Source: Desarmillaria ectypa (Eukaryota; Basidiomycota; Agaricomycetes; Agaricales; Physalacriaceae). From it: a DNA stretch of 64,000 nt. A program made the translations under genes and the position numbers. Below are positions 45,187-56,470 of the stretch, in pieces. Where the stretch lies: contig JAUDYN010000011.1 of the NCBI GenBank assembly GCA_030407005.1, positions 486,501-550,500 of the forward strand, given 5' to 3'. Each line of letters starts with the position of its first letter. The first letter of the stretch is position 1. The notes under the pieces are model-generated. The model was not told where the DNA came from. It searched no databases and saw only the letters and a program-made list of their open reading frames with translations.

Positions 45187-45660
45187 TCACATAGTATCGT
45201 ATCTACTCCGCTCCCTCACCTCTGTCAAATGTAGGTCTCCTTAGTCGGGAGCAAGCTCGCCCTGCGCTCAAACGGGAGTTTATGTCGATGTCAACGCGCT
45301 GGTCCTTCAAGTGAGATACTCCCCCGACAGTATCTGGCAGCGTCGCGTGAATGCGCGGCACACGTTTGAGGAGACAATGCAGAACATGTTTTGGTTCACA
45401 GCCGTGTGGTGGTGGTGGTGGTGGTAGCGGTCTTCGTCAGGTTGGCCGGCACTGTTGATTGGGATGATGAAAGGTAGTGATGGGAAGAATGATTGCGTAA
45501 ATTAAATCCATAAAGAGATTTCGTTTTGAGTACTGATTACAGCAGTTTGCTCATACTCGCTGAAGATTTGAACCTTATAGCCTTGTTTGCACACTATATA
45601 AATCACCCGCAGGCATTTCTGGTTCTATAACTTGCTCTCCATTGCCGAAGAAGACTACGA
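45187..45660 (+). pseudogene. MFS transporter pseudogene, C-terminal end
   Basis: Aligns to the last exon and 3' flank of the intact MFS gene (32241-32700). Shared strings include ACATAGTATC, CGCTCCCTC, GTAGGTCTC, CATGTTTTGGTT and, after the stop, AACCT(T/C)ATAGC(C/G)TTGTTTG. There are several deletions, a GTG/GGT repeat expansion at 45410-45427 and frame breaks. Only the C-terminal 90 or so codons are represented. It is on the same strand as the intact copy and 13 kb away. Confidence 0.75.
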
Positions 45661-46505
45661 CTTTCTCATTGCACGCCGACAGCTAGCAAGAACCATTACG
45701 CGCCTGTGCATGGGTGTCACGGTAAAGTCGGTGGTTCCACTTCACCGTCGATGATTCTCATCTTCATCAAACAACTTCTGTGTTGCGTATACATACACAG
45801 CAACACCGCATGACCGGGATAGTATTGATTATCGATGACATCTTTCTCGTATGTGAGCAATAAGTCACAATGTACCGCCCCAAATTGACATTGAGCGCTT
45901 TATCAGACTGTCGAAACGTGTATCTCTGGAAGTTAGGTCTTGTGCGCTTCCAGTGGTAGGGATGATGGGCTATAGGAATGGGAATACCAGTTCGCGAACG
46001 TGACTTTTGGATTGAACGAGCAGCTATTCCTAAGGAAGCTGGGACTGGTGCAGGGATGTCTGGGCAATTCGTCGAGAAAGAGAAGGAAGAAGCGCTGACA
46101 CCGTTTGCGGGGCCTAACGTTTAGTGATCCAAGGATACAGCTACCATAGGTATTATCGTTGATTCATTTTGTGAAATTGCTCTTTGCTGATATTTTCGTG
46201 TGTTCATCCACAGCTTTCCAAGTCGCTAGAGCTAGAAGGCAAAACCGTCCAGTTTAGTTCTTTTGGAATATAACAATCTTACCTGAAGGTGTCGGCGCTT
46301 CATGTGGAGGATATGTATAAATTGACCATTATATCTCAATGAGATCTGACATGCGATGTGTATTGTGAATGTGGGTATAATCAGATTATACTGTGATAAT
46401 TCGCCGGGTTATTGGACTAGAAATAATGCACTCTCTTCGGGCGGACTCTAATCTAATTCTTGGGCATCTATTTTGCCTGAATGCGGCTGATTGTGATATG
46501 CTTTG
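45661..46505. other. Intergenic, no supported gene
   Basis: Spacer between the MFS relic and the HET gene. No coding signal. Confidence 0.4.
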
Positions 46506-48461
46506 ATGGTGCCGTCATCCGCTTTCTTTCCTTCTCACCACAAGGATAAGGTGCCTCAATCCTCTGTGTACGATCCAAGTGCAATGACAGCTTGGGGCTA
46601 CACCATATCGACTTCCAGGAACATGGACACTAGTATGTGTGGTTTTATTACTGTCAATGTTTCACGCCATCACTCTGACTTCAACTAGAGAGAGGCTATA
46701 AATGGTGCGACAAGTATGAGGATATTATTTTTGAGGATATGTCTAGAGCGAGCGACCAGGTAAGCATATGAAAACACTAGCAGAAAGGCAATAAAGTTGA
46801 ATGTATTGCAGGTACGCCTCCCCATGGTCACCCTTTCTGCCCTCGCTGAGACTGGCCAAGAAGAGTTGTCAATTCCAGTTCTGAACCAATGACATTACAC
46901 AGGTAGCAAGCCTGTCATACCATCCTCTCTTGCCAACATTCTCTGTTCCGACCTTGGCATCCATGGAATGTTAAAAAAACTCAACACCACTCTTTGCACA
47001 TCATACACCCTAGAAACCCCAGGATTATCCTCTCTCCTTGATGGCTTCATCACCAAAAGTTATGACTTTGGTATGGCATATGCCTATCTTCGCCTGAAAT
47101 GGTACGACAACTTGTCCACCATTGAAGATAGCCTCCACGCACGTGAAGCACGGGACCAGGAGATGCGACGTGATGTGCTCGACAATGAGACGGTCATCTG
47201 CGGATTGGTACCCCCTCGCCGTGTCTGGGATCTGTATAGTAATCGTGTGATCCCATGGTGGGCTTCCTACCCGAAGCCATGGGGGATCTCACATGCATGG
47301 ATGGATGAAAGGGATCAGGAGACTGTGTGGACACCTATCAATGGATACGAATGGCCCATTCCCATCCCACACGATGCTAACCTTGACCTCATCCGGATCG
47401 AGATGTTGAATGAGGGCGCGGAGTATGCATGGTTGGATGTCTTGTGTTTGAGGCAGGAAGGTGGGCCAGGAGAGCATCTCCGTGCAGAGGAGTGGAAGCT
47501 GGACGTGCCCACAATAGGATTTGTGTATCGCGAGGCCTGGCGAGTTGTGTGCTACTTCAGTGGGCTGGGATGGCCTTTGAGTTTCAAGTCTGAGGGTGAT
47601 TTTGAACATGATTGGTGTTGGTTCAGACGTGCATGGACTCTGCAGGAGATCAAGATGGATCTGATCAAAGGCGGGAAGACTGATACGATCATGGAAGAGG
47701 ACATACGGGTGAGGTTTGACAAGGAATTGTCATTGTTGCAGAGCGTTCAAGACATCCTTGGACGAAGTGTGTTTGGTGTGCTATCATTGATGCAGAATCG
47801 GGTGTCAACCAATCCTATGGATAAAGTTGCAGGATTAGCATATCTTCTGGAGGGGAGCACTATGCCAGCATATGATGGGATGCAGAATGAGGAGAATGCT
47901 TGGACAGCATTTGTTAATGAGTGTCATCCTTTATATAAGGGACAAATGCTCTTCCTATACCCTGCACCAGGGAATGAAGGAAACTTCTGGCGACCATCAT
48001 GGAAGCAGGCCATAACTGAGAAGCTTCCATCAGGTATAGATCCATTGATGTCGAGATCATTGTTGGGGGTTGATTATGTGGAAGAGATGGATGTCCACTA
48101 TTGTGAGGGATCCCTCATTGAATCAGGTTATGTACAAGGATTGGATCAGATAGTCCTGGAAGGGCAACTCCAATGGGGAGAGTTGGTAATTGAAGATGAT
48201 ACTGATACTAGGATGAAGCATGTATTCAAGATCCTCACCACCCATCAGTATGTGATACCAGAAGGCTCATATACTTTGCTAGGCAATAAGGTGTACTGGG
48301 AGGATGACAGGATACTCAGTGGACTGCATTGGGTAGTTGGTGAAAGACTGCCTGATCAGAGATTCAAGAAGTTGTCAGTATTTCAAATGCCAGATCAGGA
48401 GGAACGATTGAAGCTGAAGAATCTGGATATTGCTGAACAGTCTTGCACCCTTCTGTCTTGA
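46506..48461 (+). CDS. HET-domain protein, upstream part interrupted by a stop
   Basis: The long frame 46968-48461 encodes 497 aa with the landmarks of the Agaricomycete HET family: PPRRVWDLYSNRVIPWWAS, WGISHAWMDE, NGYEWPIPIPHDANLDLIR, EYAWLDVLCLRQ, IGFVYREAWRVVCYFSGLG and CWFRRAWTLQEI. HET domains are TIR-related modules that trigger regulated cell death in heterokaryon incompatibility. Upstream, exons 46506-46632 and 46689-46759 and the start of exon 3 (46812) join in the same frame and read MTAWGYTISTS and MVTLSALAETG, as expected for a longer N-terminus, but a TGA at 46890-46892 interrupts it. Translation could begin at the ATG 46968, giving an N-terminally shortened but otherwise complete protein, or the gene may be a recent pseudogene. 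Confidence 0.8.
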
Positions 48462-49208
48462 TGTTAACATACATGTATGATATATTCCGAACATGTTCAG
48501 AATAGACTGTTCCCATCTATTTTTCATAGTATGATTATGTACAGTATTTGTTGAAACCATTATATCTGTTGGAATTCTCATCCTTATGACTGCCAGGATC
48601 ATCACTGATCCCTCCATTATCACAGTGAGATTGGCTCTGAGAGTAATACATCCAGATAAAGAGGAAAAAAGGATACAGTATTGTTGTAAAGGAGTGTGTG
48701 ATAGAGGTTATGAGTGTAGTGGTAAACTACGAGACTTGACCATGTAAGGGAGGTGGGTGAGAATATTGATCTATATTATTGGTGGGCTGGTCTGCCCGGT
48801 ATATATACTACAAGGTGGGTACTTCTAGAGTATACTATTATCTACTAGTGTCCATGTCTGACTCATTGCTAAGTGAGCAGACAGACGATCGAGTCAAGGA
48901 GAAGGTGCGCGAAGGTTCGCGCGCTTCAACGTTGCTCCGATTGTCGGATTGCCGGATTGCCGTATGCGGCTGAGCGCATCTTCAACAAGTATTAAGATAG
49001 CTCATTGATGGTTGAAGCAAAGTCACACTCGGCTTATTACCCACAATCTCTTTACACTGACTACTATCATATTTAGTACGGAGCTTTGATAGGTGGACAG
49101 ACTTGGGCCCTTGAATACTCCCCCTCGAGATAGGAAGGGATCTCAGCAGGCAGCACTTGATGAAAGTAGGCAAAAATCATGTAAATAATCACTGTGCATA
49201 GTGACAAT
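48462..49208. other. Intergenic between convergent genes
   Basis: Three-prime flanks of the HET gene and the minus-strand AGC kinase. The stretch 48760-48860 is TA-rich with ACTTCTAGAG and CTACTAGTG, possibly an old LTR fragment. No coding signal. Confidence 0.4.
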
Positions 49209-51676
49209 CTACTTGGCAATAGAAGAAACTAACTGCTTTAATCGGCTCTCTATCCTATCAATATCTTCCATAATCAAAGTATGCTTACTTTCCAAACCAT
49301 CGAATGTCATATCCTCGTATGAGAGACTCGACCCTACTCGCAAACAAGGCGTACTCTTGTCTTCACCACCTTGCTGAGGTGGATCCACCACCTTCACAGA
49401 CAAATCCATGCCCGTCCGCTGCGAAAAATCGCTCGACCGATGAGTAAATGTGACTGTCACATTGGGCGTAGCGCTTTGTTTCGACGTGACAGATCCCGGC
49501 CTAGGGCTTGGACTTGGACTTGGCGGGCCCTCCGTGTCCGTGTCAGTTGCCTCTTCCGAGTCAGAGACATTCACAGCTATCTTCCGTGGATCCTCCAGGG
49601 GAAGGAAACGAAGTTCTTTCAACGATGCTGACTGACTACGTCTGCCCATTGACGTTAAGATATGTGGTTTCCTACCGCTCTCCAGCACTTTCTTTTGTGC
49701 ACTCATGCCAACGCAGTCAATGAGCTGCTTCATGGCCTCACGATCCGAAACTGGCCGTCTTGTGATTGTCGTACGACGAGCAGTGCTGTTCCGTGAAAGC
49801 GTCTGGTATGGGGTTTGAGGTCCGGATCGAATAGGCGTACTGAAAGGATGTAAATTGGGCGTTGGCGTTAGAAGATGAGGAGCCGGCGTTGAATCAATAG
49901 CGGTATGAGATACTCCAAGTAGTTTCGGTGTGCTCAGTGAACCAGTAATGGGCTCACAAGGAGGTGTCAGGTCTGGGAATGCGGTCGTCGTAGGTCCCCA
50001 TGAAAACCCGATAAAGGCTGAAGTGGTATCTCCAGATGTCGGTCGAGGTGTCGCTATAGACTTCAGAATAGAGAGGCCCTGAGAAGACCCAGCAGATGAC
50101 TGGAAAAGGTCTGAGAAAGCGAACGGTTTCGACTCGGATCCATTGCCATCTAATCCATCATCCTCCATCTCAACGTCAACATTGGGATCCGCATAGATGA
50201 ATTGAGGGACGTGAATGTCTGCAGGGACGGTCTCTAATGACCAAAAATCAGCATTAATGCATTGCGGGTGTAACCCAGAAACGCACTATCGTAGAGATCA
50301 GTCCAGCAAACATTGGCGAAAAACTTGTGAGAGGTGAGTTCGACCACAGTATGTCTTCCGAGACGGAATTCGGCATCGGTGAGCAGCCTTCGGCTATTAG
50401 CAAGGCCAGCTCGTCGAAACAATAGCATACTCACTTGCATAAAAAGTCTTGGAATTCAGATGAAATCATAATGTTATTATTGAACGGAATGTATCTCTAG
50501 ACACAGATCAGCATCTGTTGGGCAACATAAAGAAAACTGACGTTATCAGCCATTATCTTCACATATGTCCTTCGAATATCCTCTGCAAAGAACGGCGCTT
50601 GACCATAAGCCATTTCATACAACATCGCGCCCATGCTCCACCAATCCGTCTCTCGTCCATAAGCATCATCTTCATGCTCAAATTCAGAGCTGTGATCGTC
50701 ATCTTCCATTTCCAAGGCAACCAGTGCACGCTCGTGTGCCTTGAGTATTTCCGGAGAGATATAATCGCAAGTTCCACATGGGACGAGACAATGCTGCTTC
50801 GGCAACCGCTGACTGCCATCTGGCATGCGAGGAAGAAGTGGGGCTGCCGAACCAAAATCAATCAAGAGAATGTGAGCGTTCGGTTTGAGGACGAAATTGT
50901 GAGGTTTGATATCTCTGCTTCCTGCGTCAGTGGGAGCTCCTGTATGCGAATCTCGGACCTACCTGTGCACGTAACCTTGTGAGTGACACCAGTGAATCGC
51001 GCTGACGATCTGTGGTGCCCACCATCTGATATCGCGCTCGGAAATCCTGCCGTCCAGCGCACTGGACTCCAATACATCCCAGAGAGTACCCCCTTCAGCA
51101 TAGTCCATGACGAGCTTCAAATGTATCGGGGTTTGGAATGCACACAGTAAATGTGGCACCCACTTTGACTCGGTAGTTGTTGCAAGGCGTAGAATATCGC
51201 GCTCAAGCTGTGGGGAGCATTGCTTTATTTTACTTCGTCAGCTGCATACAAACCGACTTGAGTATCAGCGACGTACCTCACGCGCCCTTAGCACAAATTT
51301 CTTCTCGATGGTTTTGCGTACGTAGACGCGCCCGTCTAGTCTGCATCTGACGACATCGATCTATAAACAATGATGAGGCTTGAATTGTCCAAGGAGAAAA
51401 TGAACGTACCACGCCAAATTGGCCGTAGTCGAGCTTCCCCACCACCTGAAAGTCTTTATCCTGAAGTTTTATGGAGTCGATTTCGATAGTCCTCGCTGAT
51501 AAAATCAGCACAATACGTAACAGAGGAGTGATTTGATGAACATACACGTCGTCCCAATAACATTCTGGCCATGCAGCAACCGGTCCAGTGCCAGCCCATC
51601 CTCCTCTTCGTCGCCATGACTTTTCAGAAGTTCTTGAAGTCTCGATTTCCGTTTTATCCAAGAGAGAGACATGCAT
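49209..51676 (-). CDS. AGC-family Ser/Thr protein kinase (DMPK/Rho-kinase-like)
   Basis: Eight exons on the minus strand (51676-51546, 51491-51410, 51360-51277, 51207-50963, 50914-50542, 50496-50435, 50387-50287, 50233-49209) give 700 aa. The kinase domain has YGQFGV (Gly loop), VYVRKTIEKKF with the ATP-site Lys, YVHRDIKPHNFVL (HRD), LLIDFGSAAPL (DFG), a GTCDYISPEIL activation segment and TDWWSMGAMLYEMAYGQAPF, typical of AGC kinases of the DMPK/MRCK/ROCK type. All catalytic residues are present. The acidic insert EMEDDDHSSEFEHEDD follows the P+1 loop. The tail contains FIGFSWGP and TTTAF, like the AGC C-terminal extension, then a long Ser/Pro/Thr-rich region and a terminal coiled-coil-like helix (SRLKQLVSSIAK). 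Likely roles in cytoskeleton or polarity are family-based inference. Start codon: MHVSLLDK at 51676 is preferred; an upstream in-frame start is possible. Confidence 0.85.
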
Positions 51677-51860
51677 TAGGTCGTTCAAATCTTCGAAGGA
51701 ATAAAAATACAGCTGTAAAGGTAGATGGACAAGAAATGGAGAGAACGATTGACGATGACGGAAAAGAGAGAACAAACATAGCATTGTCACGCCGTCACAC
51801 GGTATCGGGCCGGCACATCACGGTATCTGGACACATGCCGACTCTGCCGAATCAGCTTCC

Positions 51861-51881
51861 AAAGTTCAAAGTTCAAAGTTC
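51861..51881 (+). repeat. Heptamer tandem repeat, three units
   Basis: AAAGTTC repeated three times in the 5' flank of the AGC kinase gene. A simple-sequence repeat. Confidence 0.6.
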
Positions 51882-52090
51882 AACAAGCTAGAGAATAGGG
51901 GACAACCTAAATCTTTGTCTACCCTTTATTTACTGCAAATACAGATAATACATGAAATACTAAGCCGAACAGTAGTTCTACACGTACGTTTCACAATCTA
52001 GGTTCGTGTGATACCGTGTCCGTATGAATTCGAAGGAATATCTAGTAATTACTTTCCTGAGTCCCCCTTAAAGTAAGCCGGATCATTCAA

Positions 52091-52937
52091 CTATGTACGC
52101 TCGGCCAGAGCTGTCTCCTCAGTCTTAAACTCTAGAGAACCTGCTGAATTTTCCGAAGAGAGGACTGCCTGTTCTGATCCAAGTAAGAAGTCCGGATGGA
52201 CGAAGTTCATAGTATAGATTGCTAGCACCACCATGGCACCATCAAACACGTCTTCGAGATCGAAGCTAGCGTGACAGTTCAAGTGTTCAAAGAAGGAGAC
52301 ATACTGAAATACACTTGAGTGGAGATGATTACGCCATTCCACCCATCACTCGACTCGATAGTACGTAAAGAAGTTATAGGATTAAGTAATATTATCAAGC
52401 ATACCGAATGTAGAGATAGAGGGTGCTGAAAGTCAAACCTCCTAACACGAGCAACGATTTTCCACTCACGATGCCGCGAGAGTAAACAGGTTTCATAGAA
52501 GCAACGTCCACCTCGCTTTTGGCAGTACGGGAGGCGATAGGAATGTCCTTGATGTATCGTACAAGAAAATCGGCAGCGCTAAGGACATAGACAGTGATCA
52601 CAGCTGCAAGGAGCTGTAGTAGGTATCGACAATGATGTCACAAGCACTTTACTGACCGAGTTGGAACACAATGCCGCCGAGCATGATATTGCCTCCCTGA
52701 ACACGGTGAGTGACAAGAATCAAAGTTCCCCGAAGAATATGTTACTAACCCCATTAGACCCACCACATCCGGTAGTAGGGCCTTGACCTGCATGGTAGAC
52801 TACCGGATTCTGTCAGACCGTTCAATGTGATAACAGTCCGATGGACACTCACTTGTTGAGATAGAATACAGCACCACCAATATTATTACAATTGTCGTTG
52901 ACAGAACATGTTTGTACGGAGAGTCGGCGGGATCCAT
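52091..52937 (-). pseudogene. RTA1-like membrane protein, internally deleted
   Basis: Minus-strand exons read MDPADSPYKHVL plus one helix, then VVGLMGGGNIMLGGIVFQL, then LLAAVITVYVLSAADFLVRY, GLTFSTLYLYIR, TIESSDGWNGVIISTQVYF and DGAMVVLAIYTMNFVHP. The last three are hallmarks of RTA1-like lipid-translocating proteins (seven helices). Helices 2-4, expected between the first and second pieces, are absent from the DNA. The acceptor before the TIESSDGW exon is AAC instead of AG, and the reading frame then stops. The gene is therefore probably non-functional, although the C-terminal exons are still clean. Confidence 0.65.
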
Positions 52938-53197
52938 ACTTCCCGACAAGACCAATGGCTTAACTGGAAAGAAGGGATAAGAGAAAGAAAGAGTGGATCT
53001 AAATTAAACAGCGCATTAGTGAATTCCAACATTGGTGATAAGATATTTTTGCTGGTCTTGAGTCTCTAGAGGGAACCCTAAGTTATGGAAGATAGAGAGT
53101 ACTACCCAGGCCTTAAGTAGCATTGTCTGAAGTCCTCCAGCTCGGGAATATGCATCACAACACCAAGATATCGCACATAAAATAAGAGATCATAATG
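52938..53197. other. Intergenic
   Basis: Five-prime flank of the RTA1-like remnant. No coding signal. Confidence 0.35.
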
Positions 53198-53509
53198 TCA
53201 ATGACAGAAACGAAAATATGCTATGCAGCACCAACAAGCTCGAACTCGGCTGTCCGGTAAAGATTGTCGAATGAGGTAAAAGGATATCCAAGTGTGATTC
53301 AAGCCAATCTCAGTGTCCTTGATGTCTTCCATGCGGATGACATCTGCCACGATCCGATTTCCTGTCCACTCGTCGACTCGGACGTACTTAGAGTAATAAT
53401 CAACCGGGCGGGAAACTTTGACCACGAGAGCGAACTTCGCAGGAACCACGATCACGTTACTTGATGAGTCAACCACTTCAACGTGGGACTCATCGCGATA
53501 TCGTCTTGT
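53198..53509 (-). other. Exon-like frame of unknown family
   Basis: The minus-strand frame reads RDESHVEVVDSSSNVIVVPA, then VVKVSRPVDYYSKYVRVDEW. It is compositionally protein-like, but has no ATG, and its end runs into non-coding sequence. It lies head-to-head with the aldo-keto reductase, only about 25 nt from its start codon. It may be the first exon of a decayed gene. Confidence 0.25.
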
Positions 53510-53532
53510 ACCAACTCCAGGACTTCAACAAG

Positions 53533-54872
53533 ATGCCTTGGGACCCCATAAAGCTCAATAGTGGTACGGCTGACATCACCTTATCTTCCAATCTCATTTT
53601 TTTAATTTGAATTCCGTATGACAGGCCATTCTATGCCCAGCATAGCTTTCGGAACGTGGAAGCTCGGAAACGGTGATGGCCCTATATCTCAGGTCGACCA
53701 AGCAATCTCTGTCGGATTCAATCACTTTGGTCAGTATTCCACATTACTTCCAACTGCAATTCTCATGTATCTCGTTCTAGATACCGCTCAAAGCTATAGA
53801 AATGAAACAGAAGCTGGAATAGCAATTCGTGAGAGCGGCCTAGCGCGAAATGAGATATTTATTACCACCAAGTACTCTGGGCTGGACGGACTGGATATCA
53901 AGACGTCTATCCAAAATAGCTTGAAGAATGTGAGTGACCAGACCCTTGTTCATAGGCAAAAGCTCGCCGAAATTGAATTTTTATGCAGCTGGGAGTATCC
54001 TACGTGGACCTGTATCTCATCCATCACCCACGACTCGCCATTCCTGACATACCTACCGCGTGGAAGGAGATGGAAGCTCTCCAGGCACAAGGGCTGGCAA
54101 AGCGAGCTATTAATAGCGCTTTTGCTCACTCGTCTTCCACTAATCATATCATAGGAGCATTGGCGTGAGCAACTTTGGAGTCAATGAGATCGCGTTGCTG
54201 CTGGCTTCTTCAAATATCAAACCTGCAGCTAACCAGGTATAATTTTTGTTTTTGCTTCCGGTGTATGCCTTCATTGAATGTTTGTCCCTCAGATATTGCT
54301 TCATCCATATGTCTACGCTCGGCAGAGCCCTATCATTGACTACTGCCAAAAGGCTGGCATTGTCATTGAAGCATACAGTCCTCTTATGCATGTTTTGTTT
54401 TCCTGCCATCATGCTGGACGATCTAACTATCAAGCTATAGTCCGATTACGACGCTTCCGGGAGGTGCAGTCGACACTCCAGTTAATGATCTCGCCAAAAA
54501 GTATGGCGTCACTCCCGACCAGATCCTTCTCGCATGGACCAAGTCGAAAGGTGCTGTTGTCGTAACGTACGTTGTTTACCCGCTTCAAATTGGACATCTT
54601 TCTCACGTGTTCTCCTCAAGGACGAGCTCAAAGAAATCCAGGTTGGAAGGGTATCTCAACGCTGGGGAACTTGGTATGAATTTCTCAGTCATCATATGAC
54701 CCCATTATAATCCATTTTCTACCAACGTGTAGAACTGACCCCTCACGAAATTGCTGCTATAGATTTAGCAGGTGCAGCTGAGCCGAAACACTTGAAGATT
54801 ACGCGCCGTGTCGCCGTAACGTGTCTTGGACTCGCCGCGGCGTGGGTTATCCTGCGCGCGCTGGGATATTGA
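53533..54872 (+). CDS. Aldo-keto reductase with C-terminal hydrophobic tail
   Basis: Nine exons (53533-53563, 53625-53729, 53781-53929, 53989-54101, 54155-54236, 54293-54387, 54441-54566, 54621-54673, 54733-54872) give 297 aa. The 31-nt first exon (MPWDPIKLNS) joins to GHSMPSIAFGTWKLG; a start inside exon 2 would lose conserved residues. The catalytic tetrad is visible: Asp and Tyr in DTAQSYRNE, Lys in ITTKYSG, His in LYLIHHP. SIGVSNFGVNEI, ILLHPYVYARQ, AYSPLIPITTLPGG and VVVTTSSKKSRLEGYL complete the (beta/alpha)8 barrel and NADP site. Two introns (54102-54154 and 54388-54440) need GC donors to keep the conserved frame. The C-terminus ends with RRVAVTCLGLAAAWVILRAL, a probable membrane tail that is unusual for this soluble family. 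Confidence 0.85.
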
Positions 54873-55767
54873 ATGTATGCCATGTACCACTACTGTCAAA
54901 CTACCTATATGTATGTGAACGTTTGGTTCCTGAACTACTCATCCAAGAGTGCGGTGCATTCACGAAGGGATTTGAGCCTTCTGCACTGAATCCTCCTGGG
55001 TCGCCTTCTCTCGTCTGTAGACCATTCCGACGGCACGCATAAAATCCCGCGAGGAAAAGCACCAGATAAACGATGAGGATTTCCAAGTAGAACCAAGCTA
55101 CAGCGAGAGGGACGTAACCAGGAAAATGTGCAGCACAAGCATGAGGTTCAACGTTTAAGTAAGACCACCTGAGGCGTAAAGCTCGAAGATTCGACACAGC
55201 AAAAGCGCCCTCACAGAATAATAAGAAATCCAATTTCACAAGTTGAGGCTTGAGGCGACGTAGTTGACTCTAGAAAAGAGAATACTTATGGGACGTGCCT
55301 GGAATGAACTCAGACAAGAGATGACCAGGACAAATTACGCAGCCTGAAAATGAACTCGAATTTCATTTCCAAGGTCGAAATATGTGCTGCTCGAAGCTAT
55401 GCATGTGGACGTTCATGAAGAAAAGGAAAGACAGGTCCACGCTTGCGATGGAGGCACGAGGCCACGTTGGAGTGGCTGTGTCCCACTGCCGCAGCAGCTT
55501 TCCATTGCCGAAATTAAAATTCCAAAACTAACATCCACCCTGCATCAGCGCGCCGTTCATTGAAGTCGACATTTCTTTAGGTAATTGAATCTTTCTCTAT
55601 CAGATTCCTTCATCGACTAAGATTTTTGTGGAGCACCGCTGATTCAATCAGTGCCCGCTGTCCCCCGTTGACTAGGACTTTCACGGTGCCCCAGCTCGTT
55701 TGGTTAATTACAGGTATATGCTGAACAAATCTTTACTCACTTGGAATACCAGTTCACTCTTTCCAAG
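54873..55767. other. Intergenic, one hydrophobic minus-strand frame
   Basis: A minus-strand frame (54901-55239) has a hydrophobic stretch (VAWFYLEILIVYLVLFLAGF), but no family resemblance or splice partners are visible. The rest is spacer. Confidence 0.35.
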
Positions 55768-56470
55768 GAACCACTTCAGGCTTCGGTCGACGGCTCGTGA
55801 CATCCGTTTTGGTGCGCGGCGACTATGTGATAGCCACCGCGCGCTCCCTAGAGAAATTACAAGCTCTTCACCCATCCAGAGACTCTAAAAATCTTCACCT
55901 CATTCAACTAGACATCACAGCAGGATTTGACGCCATCAAAGCTGTGGTTGATGATGCCGTTTCGAGATGGGGCAAGATCGATGCACTTGTGAACAACGCT
56001 GGTACAGGCGGCAGTCGCTCTATATGGAGGGCAGATACTGCGGTAGGCTATAGCAGCCATTTATATTGTTGAATCACACTAACTGATTTTCTAGGGTATC
56101 GGAACGTACGCAGCATCTAAAGCAGCAATTCATGGCAAACATTCTTCGTCTCTGTTATAATTTCCTTATGCTTATCATTCCCTCAAACTGTCTTTAGCTA
56201 TAGTTGAGTCTCTCATCGCCGAAGTAGCACCATTCAACATTCGCACCTCTTCTATCACATGCTTTGCTTCTGTTCTGAGGAACAAACCCGGCGACCCTAT
56301 GAAAGCGATGGAAGCACTGGTGGATACGGTAAGAGGCGAGGGTTCAGAAGAAGGGAAAGCTTGGCCTACTTGATTATTGTTGGGGCAAGATGCAGAAAAG
56401 GACCTGCGGACCAAGTGGGATAAGTTGAAGACTGTGTTGAAGGTGTTTGGTTTTGATGATAGAAACGAGA
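55768..56470 (+). pseudogene. Short-chain dehydrogenase/reductase (SDR) remnant
   Basis: The segment reads GTTSGFGRRLVTSVLVRGDY (the TGxxxGxG cofactor loop), VIATARSLEKL, IQLDIT and KIDALVNNAGTGG, then jumps directly to SRSIWRADTA and, after an intron, GIGTYAASKAAIH (the YxxxK motif). The roughly 40-45 residues normally between NNAG and the catalytic Ser strand are missing, there is no start codon in frame, and the C-terminal part (VAPFNIRTSSI, WDKLKTVLKVFG) has stops and frameshifts. It is a decayed classical SDR of the fungal sterigmatocystin/KR-like type. Confidence 0.75.

Noticed and set aside
46503..46688. Independent 61-codon gene before the HET ORF
   Set aside because: It contains a GTATGT donor and joins in frame to the next exons of the HET gene, so it is better read as that gene's first exon plus intron.
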